Positions 56,635-64,000 of a stretch of 64,000 nucleotides of DNA are shown here, piece after piece (positions within the stretch are counted from its first letter, which is position 1; each line of letters begins with the position of its first letter). A model generated the notes under the pieces. The model was given only the letters and a program-made list of their open reading frames with translations, searched no databases and was not told the DNA's origin. Made by a program: the position numbers and the translations under genes. This DNA comes from Cryptomeria japonica. Its lineage: Eukaryota; Streptophyta; Pinopsida; Cupressales; Cupressaceae. The stretch covers positions 624,176,912 through 624,240,911 of the forward strand of contig NC_081408.1 of assembly GCF_030272615.1 (NCBI RefSeq), written 5' to 3'.

Positions 56635-57852
56635 TGTAGCGTCCTAAAATTGCGACACTTGCAATTTTGACTGCATTTTGGTCTTCACGATGGCAACACA
56701 ACACGCAACCTGAATGGAGACCCCAAAACTTGCTCATGACACTGAAAACTGCATTTTTCAAGCACCCTGGCCTGAACCTCCTTGCACCCTGATGTCCCGG
56801 GAGGTGGGACCAGAGTGCCTAGCGCCCTGGTCCCTCAGGACCAGGGCGCCCAGCGCCCTGGTCCCTGGGTCCTATTTTGGGCCTGGTTTCCTAAGTGATA
56901 TCGGGTCTTTTTGATTGCAATTTGGAAATATACTTCCCTGGTCGGCCTAAGGTCAGGAAAATCAGTCTATCAGCCCTAAATGACAAGTATATAAACTACA
57001 TTTTCCTCTCTCATTCGATATGATGGAAAAGGCGTGGAAACTATACTCAAGCATTCAAGCATTCAAGCAATTGATCATTTCAAGTCTCCATTCAAGGCTA
57101 AGTGTTGCATTCAAGTCAAGGATTCAACCATTGAAGAGGAGATCACTTATTACATGCTACATACTACAACATACAACATCTAAACCTTCGCACATAAGGA
57201 TACAAACATCCTTAGAACAAGGTATTAGTACTTGTTTTACATTACAGTCATTTACATTTACAGCTCTTGCTCATTTCTTGGTTAATTCCAAAACCGGGGT
57301 TTGACCTAAAGGCAAACCCCTAATCCCTAACCCCCCAATCGTCTTCGCTTTTCTGTGTGTAGGTTGCAGGTACGCAGCTGAAATTGAAGATCTGGAATCC
57401 TTGTGCAGAGACGAACAGATCCCCCTTCGTTTCGCGGATTTTTCGGAGGACCGTGGCGCCGAGCGCCATCGTCCCGACAACTTTTGCCCAAATTTGCAGG
57501 ACAGCGCCGTACCGACATTTTACTGCTAATTCCAGGTCCGCAGCTTCATCCTATAACCTAAACTCAGTTTATAAGCGAATCTTTATGACTTTCTATGCAT
57601 TCTTAGCTTAATTTCCTTAATCAACATTCTTTACAAAAGAGGGTAGCTTTGCTTTCCAAACCCTTGAAATTCATCTAGCATCCAATCTTACCTTGTGTGG
57701 GATTGGATCTTATGAGTTTCAACCCCTCTTTTGAATGTAAAGTCTTCCCCCTAAGTGAAAACCCATCGAATCCTAGCGAACCTCCCTTCTCTCTCCTCGG
57801 AGTTGGAAGAGGGGAGACCAACTGGGGTTCGACAGCGATTTTCCGCTTTACA
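56635..57852 (+). repeat. 5' LTR of element B
   Basis: 1218 bp. It carries an extra 31-bp tandem unit in U3 (56807-56833 and 56838-56864 hairpins) that is absent from the visible 3' LTR of B and from both LTRs of A. TATA box at 56988, U5-side hairpin at 57448-57474. Confidence 0.92.
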
Positions 57853-57855
57853 TTT

Positions 57856-57873
57856 TGGTGAACCCGACGTGAA
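57856..57873 (+). promoter_or_regulatory. PBS of element B, tRNA-Trp type
   Basis: The same 18 bases as in element A, three bases after the LTR end. Confidence 0.8.
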
Positions 57874-59028
57874 CATCCTTTCTGATTTTTCATGCTTAGA
57901 TCTAAAAAAAAATTGGTTACATTTCCATGTTTGATCTTTTGCAAAGTTTTAGAGGTGATTGCATTAAAACCCTAAAATTTCTTTTTAATAATTAAACTTG
58001 CGAAATGTCTAAATGTTAATGGTTGTTTCAGATCTGTCCTTCTATTACAAATTATCAATTCATATTTGTGCTTTAATTCTGAAAATTAAGTGGTTAAGTG
58101 TCAAAACCCTAATTTTTGAAACCCTCTTGATTCAACCTTTGTCCGACAATTTGACCGATCAAAACATCTCCAAATCAGCTGTAACTTTGGATTCCGCAAT
58201 AAAATCACAATATCTTTCATCCCTGAAAATTTGGAAAAAAGTTGCGAGGACCGTGTTGCACTCCGAGCGCCATCGTCCCCGACATTTTTTCCAAAATTTC
58301 GGGAGCGAGATCTTGCTGTATTTTCCTGCTAAAATCCAGAATTTTGGCTGATTTTGTCAATTATAACACTTTCAAAATTACAGTCAAAGTTGGTCTTGTG
58401 ATTGCTTGGTCTAAGGCTCCTAATCATTCAAAAATTATCGAAACTGAAATTTTGTGTCAAAATTGTGTTCTTACTGTCTTAGATCTGAAAATTGTATTTG
58501 CATTCATTCGAAATTTCAGTGCTTTATTCAAATATTTGCATTTTGTGACTTTTGAAATTAAGTGCCTAATTACAACAACTTTGATTTCCGCTCTCAAAAT
58601 TGAATTTTGCGTGAAATTGAATCAATTTTTAAATTTCAAAATTTGCATTGCTCTTGACATTCCCTCTAAAATCATAAAATTCAAAATTTCAGTCTCCCTC
58701 TCTTTTTCAAAATTCAAATTTTGCATTTTTCGACAATCTTGATAGGGTTCAATTTTGAATTTGCAACTTTAATTTGGCCTATCTACAGATCGTGAAATCC
58801 CTCAATTTTCTCAGATTAGCTCTAAAATCATCATACCTTTCATCCCTGCAAATTTCGAAAAAAGTTGCAAGGACCGTGTTGCACTCCGAGCGCCACGGTC
58901 CCGAACATTTTTTCTGAAATTTCGGGAGACTGTTGTGATTGCATTTAACAGCTTAAATCTGGAAGATTGGCTGGTTTTACTGAAAATTGCTACCTCTAAA
59001 ATCAAAATCTTCTCTCTCTCTCTAGTGC
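57874..59028 (+). other. Leader of element B
   Basis: Colinear with 41034-42193. The hairpin copies are at 58248-58278 and 58871-58901, the latter with a perfect 8-bp stem GGACCGTG / CACGGTCC. An extra base relative to A (gtgttgcact against gtgtgcact) breaks the frame that was open in A, supporting a non-coding leader. Confidence 0.7.
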
Positions 59029-62000
59029 ATGAGTTTTACAACAATAAGCCCTACTTACACTATTTTCGTTAGACGAAGCCGTAGAATTAAGTCTTTCCGA
59101 GGTTTAACTACTGAGGAGATGGAACCTAATTTGAGTAGTCTTTTTAATGAGGACATGGGTAATTCCTCTAATCCTCCTAATGATGAAGAAGCTCTCCATG
59201 AAGTTTCTGTTGAACAACTGTCCAAATTGGATAACCAATTTGACGATTTTCACCAATGGATGTCTCATGAGTATCCCGATAGTCAAGCTCTTCCTTTAAT
59301 TGAGGGTCTAAAATGCATGCTTCAAAGTGATAAGAATGGAATTGATGTTTTGCGTGGTATTGCACACATTGTGGGTTCGAATGTGATGCCTATGAAGAGT
59401 TGTGCTGAATCTTTAGGTTATACACAACCTCCTACACAAGTCAATCATTCTATTCCTTTGACCACTTCTATTGCTAGTTTACCTACCTTTACATCAAACA
59501 TCATGGCTACCTCTATACAAGACATTCCTCCTGTGATTACCAGTCATGGGGGCAATCCTCCTTCTTCAATTAACCCTATTCCTTCATTCAATCCGACTTC
59601 TTCATTCATTCCTTCAATAAGTGTTCCTATTACATCTTCACAAATGAACATGACACAAGGGGGCAATTCATTTAATCATTCCATTCCTCCTTGTAGTGTT
59701 CCTCCTATCCAATCATCCCCTATGGTTTACTATCATAGGGTCCCACCACCTTACTCTTTACCATCTTTCAATAACATCACACCTCCATCTCAATCTAACA
59801 CACCTAATATGAACTCTTCGACTGAAGCTACCATTAATAATCTTGCACAAACTGTCTCTTCTTTACAGCAACAAATTGCCTCTATGAACCAATCTAAGTT
59901 TAGTGTGCCCACATTTGATGTTGCGAGCCCACTTTCTCTTGACATTGTTCGAGCTATCCCTCCTAAACATGTTGAAATCCCGCATTTGGAACTTTATAAT
60001 GGTAAAGGAGATCCTCTAACACATGTTAAGACTTTTCAAACAATTTGTACTGATTTTGCTTATGACCAAAGGTTGCTTGCAAAACTATTCACCAGAACAT
60101 TAAGAGACAAAGCCCTACAATGGTATTGCTCGTTGCCTTCTTATTCTATTACTTCTTTCAAACAACTTGCAAATGCTTTCATTCAACAATTTCAAAACAA
60201 TATAAGTCCTAAAGTTACTTTGATTGATTTGATGCATTGTAAACAAGGTGTTAAAGAAAAAGTGACTGATTTCATTGGTAGATATAAGCATTTGTATGCT
60301 CAAATTTCTTTTCCAGTGCCTGATAATGATATTCAAAGAATCTTTATTTCTAATTTACAAAAAGACATTCGAGACAAACTTCTGTTTTCTAAGTTTACTA
60401 ATTTCCAACAGTTGTGCGCCACTCTTCACAATTATCAACTGACTGTGAGTCAAATGGAACAATCACATCCTATGGCTCTGAGTGATAAGGGTGATAGCAG
60501 TCAACAACCATTTGGGAAGTTTAAACCGAACAGAGATTCTATCAAATTCAATGAAAACATCATCAACAACAATGTGAATGCAGCATCAGGTGTGCCTCCT
60601 ATTTCTAAATTTTTCAGGAAAGAAAGAAAGTATACTCCTTTGAATGAATCATTGCATAGTATTATGAATAAGTTATTGGAACAAAAAGTGCTTACCCTTC
60701 CTCCTATAAGACAAATTGATCCTGCAAAGATTACTTCACCTTATTTTGATCACAAAGCTTTTTGTCATTTTCATCGTCAGCCTGGTCATGATACTGAAAA
60801 ATGTTTTTCTCTAAAGGGTAAAATTCAAGATTTGATTGATAATAATACTATTTCTGTTTCTGGAGTGAATGATAAAGGCAACACATCTGTAGCTCCTCCT
60901 AACCAAAATCTTCAGATTTTTACTGATCCATTACCTTCTCATACTTCTCATACTTCTAATGCGATTGAGGCTAATGATTCCTCTTTCTCATCTGATGGTC
61001 TTGTGTCTATGACTCCGAATGTGATTAACTTTGTAGAGCAGCAAGAAATCCCTAAAGAATCTTCCATCACATTTGATTCTAGTGAAACCATTAGGGCACC
61101 TGATGGTCCTTTATACATAGTTGCAAAAGTCAAGAATATGCCTTGCCGTGGAGTGCTTATTGATCCTTCGTGCATGGTTAATGTTATTACTGAAGAATTT
61201 CTTTTTACTTTGCAATTGAATCAAGTGATCTATGACAAAACAGATGTGATTGTGAAATTATTTGATGCATTTTCTTCTCCTGCAATTGGTTCTATTACAT
61301 TGCCTATTGAGGTCCATAACAAATCCCTTGATGTGAACTTTGCTATTATTCCATCTTCTGAACAATTTCGTGTGAAGCTTGGCTATCCTTGGCTATCTTC
61401 CATGAAAGCTATTGCTTCTCCTATTCATAAGTGTTTGAAATTTCCCCATAATGGTGAAGTTGTTACTGTCAATCATAGTCTCTTTAAACCAGCTGAAAGA
61501 ACTTCTAGCGTTCCTCTTGATTACTTTTGGCCTAAACAATTCCAATCTCTTCCTCCGCGAAGTGATCATCTTTTCAAATCTTATCAAAAGTGGAAAACAG
61601 ATATGATCCTATCTCTAAGTGAACCTAGAGCACCTAAACTTGACATTCCTATCATTCTTGAGAAGGAAATTCTTCCTTTGAAAGACAAAACTAATGTCTT
61701 TCCCCAAGAAGATTCCCAACCCGTCCCTATGGATGCGACTATGTCTATGCCTAATAAATCTTCTAAAAATAGACCTATACCTCCTCGTCATGATGGACTT
61801 GGTCTTCTTCCTAAACCAAAAACTCCTCCTTTATATGGAGCAGTTCCTCCTCCTGCCTTCTATAGAGAGAAGAGACCTTCTTCTTCTCCTATTATCCAGC
61901 CTAAGAGACCACAACCTAAACATCCAAGTGATAAGGATGAGAACATTCCTCCTCCTCTATCTTCTCCACTTCCTACTAAGACTAGACGTAATCGTTCTGC

Positions 62001-62486
62001 ACGCGAACGTCGACGAAAGCGTCGTCCGAACGTCGACGAAAGCGTCGTCTTAGGGCTCAAGCAGCTGCTTCTCAAACTTTACAATCTCCAAACACACCTT
62101 CAACAAGCATTATTCCATTTTCTCCTCAGCCGGATATTGAGCCTAAATCTCCTAAACATAAGATGCATGATGGTCTTGATCCTGTGCGAGTTAAAGATCC
62201 TATTTTTATAAATCTTGATGATGATATAGATAAAAATATTACTCCTCTTGCTTCTGATAGTGAATATGAACTTGTTGATGTTGATAACCATTTATCTAAT
62301 GAATTTTCTAAAGCACTTATCCTAGCTCCTAGACAAGAACAATGTGGCTTGGAACATGAACATAGCCCTTGTTTGGATCTTGTGATAGCTCCATCTGCTG
62401 TGTTGGATGTTCCTCCTCTAGCGTGTTCCCTGCCTTCCCGAAACATTGATCAGCAAGATCGGGGGGTAGATGACATGCTAGACTAG
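59029..62486 (+). pseudogene. gag: Gag-protease-like ORF of element B, tail frameshifted
   Basis: It matches the 1141-aa protein of element A from the first Met (MSFTTISPTYTIFVRRSRR) through the Gag core, the CHHC finger (CHFHRQPGHDTEKC) and the protease-like domain, whose site reads VLIDPSCMVNVI. A 23-bp tandem duplication (62004-62026 repeated at 62027-62049) within the Arg-rich block shifts the frame, and the ORF ends at 62211 with an unrelated tail. The correct acidic tail remains readable in another frame, from about 62050 to the stop at 62486. A three-codon duplication (SHT, near 60945) is also present. Loss of the tail without other stops suggests a recent lesion. Confidence 0.88.
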
Positions 62487-63229
62487 TTACATTAGCATAG
62501 CAGACTCTCTCCCCCTCTCTTTTGTTACTTCTTCTATATGTTATTCTCATTCTTCTATTTGTCGTCCTTAGTGTTGTCTACTTGAGGATGATGCAAAGCA
62601 TTGAGATCTCTCGATCTCTCTCATGTTGACTCAAAAGACATATGTGTTCCCTTCTTCTAGGTGACCTTCCTTGATTGGGGAATGAAGAACAATTATGCAT
62701 ACATACATATGATATATATACATGACTTATCATACAGCATACTGACCCCGAGGAAAGCGAAGTCACCTCATGCTTTGTGTTTTGTGTCTATTATCCTTGG
62801 GTTTATCTCACACTTGGGGGCTAAATCCTTGCAATAACGTGCTCCTTTCCTTTCTCATTTCTTATGTGTATCACTACGTTAAAACAATCACCCCTGTTGA
62901 GGCGTGTGCGATCGCTTTAACGTAGGGGGGCATACACCCTGTCTATCCTTTCAAAGATACTTGAAAATTTCTTGGCAAACTTAGCTTTGTCTTGAAGATT
63001 TTTGGTATTTCTTTTGCATGACTCATAGCGAGGGAACCTTACTACTGACAGTCATGGTTCTTCCTCGTGATCTTCCCTTTTACTTTGTCAATCGAAGTTG
63101 TAAGATCCTTAGTCCACTGGGGGCTTGGTGTATCTTGCCTCCTTGACGTGGTGAAAGTCTTTCAACGTTGTTTCCTTGTACTTTACCGGAAGTATGAGCA
63201 TACATACTCCCGCTAAAGTGGGGGCTAAA
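62487..63229 (+). other. 3' untranslated region and PPT of element B
   Basis: Closely similar to 45620-46363. The stem-loop arms are at 62874-62883 and 62916-62925. It ends aaagtgggggctaaa before the 3' LTR. Confidence 0.75.
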
Positions 63230-64000
63230 TGTAGCGTCCTAAAATTGCAACACTTGCAATTTCGACTGCATTTCGGTCTTCACGATGGCGACGCAACACG
63301 CAACCTGAATGGAGACCCCAAAACTCGCTCATGACACTGAAAACTGCATTTTTCAAGCACCCTGGCCTGAACCTCCTTGCACCCTGATGTCCCGGGAGGT
63401 GGGACCAGAGTGCCCAGTGCCCTGGTCCCTGGGTCCTATTTTGGGCCCGGTTTCCTAAGTGATATCGGGTCTTTTTGATTGCAATTTGGAAATATACTTC
63501 CCTGGTCGGCCTAAGGTCGGGAAAATCAGTCTATCAGCCCTAAATGACAAGTATATAAACTACATTTTCCTCTCTCATTCGATATGATGGAAAAGGCGTG
63601 GAAACTATACTCAAGCATTCAAGCATTCAAGCAATTGATCATTTCAAGTCTCCATTCAAGGCTAAGTGTTGCATTCAAGTCAAGGATTCAACCATTGAAG
63701 AGGAGATCACTTATTACATGCTACATACTACAACATACAACATCTAAACCTTCGCACATAAGGATACAAACATCCTTAGAACAAGGTATTAGTACTTGTT
63801 TTACATTACAGTCATTTACATTTACAGCTCTTGCTCATTTCTTGGTTAATTCCAAAACCGGGGTTTGACCTAAAGGCAAACCCCTAATCCCTAACCCCCC
63901 AATCGTCTTCACTTTTCTGTGTGTAGGTTGCAGGTACGCGGCTGAAATTGAAGATCTGGAATCCTTGTGCAGAGACGAACAGATCCCCCTTCGTTTCGCG
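63230..64000 (+). repeat. 3' LTR of element B, partial
   Basis: The first 771 bp of the LTR, starting TGTAGCGTCC. It has a single U3 hairpin unit (from 63402) and a TATA box at 63552. It ends with the window, just before the second GC-rich hairpin. Confidence 0.92.

Larger units (their letters stand above)
56635..64000 (+). mobile_element. Element B: second copy of the element A family, cut by window end
   Basis: 5' LTR 56635-57852, PBS 57856-57873 (same tRNA-Trp match), leader to 59028, ORF 59029-62211 with its displaced tail at 62163-62486, 3' untranslated part with the same stem-loop, PPT before 63230, 3' LTR 63230 to beyond 64000. It is colinear with element A over every part, same strand, with starts 16.8 kb apart. 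The right target copy lies outside the window. It is an independent insertion, because the flanks differ from those of A. Confidence 0.92.

Noticed and set aside
39804-64000. Elements A and B as one segmental duplication
   Set aside because: The flanks differ, A sits in a chromovirus LTR with its own target duplication, and the sequences differ throughout. They are independent insertions.

Overview
The window looks like nuclear DNA of a seed plant, most likely a gymnosperm such as a conifer. It is wall-to-wall nested retrotransposons of several ages, with plant-type Ty3/gypsy, Ty1/copia and L1 elements. The species is not determined, and I find no convincing host gene, tRNA, rRNA or CRISPR.

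Left part (1-11.3 kb). This is a three-level nest. An old minus-strand ORF of unknown function (11330 to 10356, resuming 1143 to ~156) was split by a copia-like solo LTR (1144-2259 plus 10196-10350, flanked by tatag). That LTR was later split by a complete but decayed minus-strand chromovirus (2260-10195; LTRs ~1.63 kb, initiator-Met PBS, gag, PR, RT, RNase H, integrase, chromodomain). From 11.3 to 15.2 kb there is an array of short near-palindromic repeats, then minus-strand copia debris: a Gag fragment, an LTR with PBS, and an integrase relic abutting that LTR. From 15.2 to 25.8 kb I see no gene; notable are an array of five ~32-bp palindromes (19851-20142) and LTR-like sequence with a TATA box near 22.1 kb.

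Middle (25817-32526). Element C has LTRs, an initiator-Met PBS and a PPT. It carries a coiled-coil/zinc-knuckle Gag and a very long second ORF (28100-31585, 1162 codons including three internal stops) that resembles nothing I recognise. It has no polymerase.

Right part (33.5-64 kb). A plus-strand chromovirus (33494-49083) has a pol frame without shifts but with amber stops. Its 3' LTR was hit by element A (39804-47556), flanked by a perfect ctaag target duplication. A second copy, element B, starts at 56635 and runs off the window. A and B belong to one non-autonomous Ty3/gypsy family: 1.2-kb LTRs, an 18-nt PBS matching tRNA-Trp as I remember it, a ~1.2-kb leader, and one ORF (1141 aa, intact in A) combining Gag, a CHHC finger, a protease-like fold with an altered active site, and an arginine-rich then acidic tail. 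There is no reverse transcriptase or integrase. Between A and B lies a decayed L1-type LINE (49221-55312) whose ORF1 stop and ORF2 start overlap as ATGA and whose ORF2 ends in RNase H.

Functionally, elements A, B and C would need enzymes in trans. The most distinctive features are the A/B family with its repeated GGACC...GGTCC hairpins in LTR and leader, the unexplained long ORF2 of element C, and a strong excess of TAG among in-frame stops in the decayed elements.
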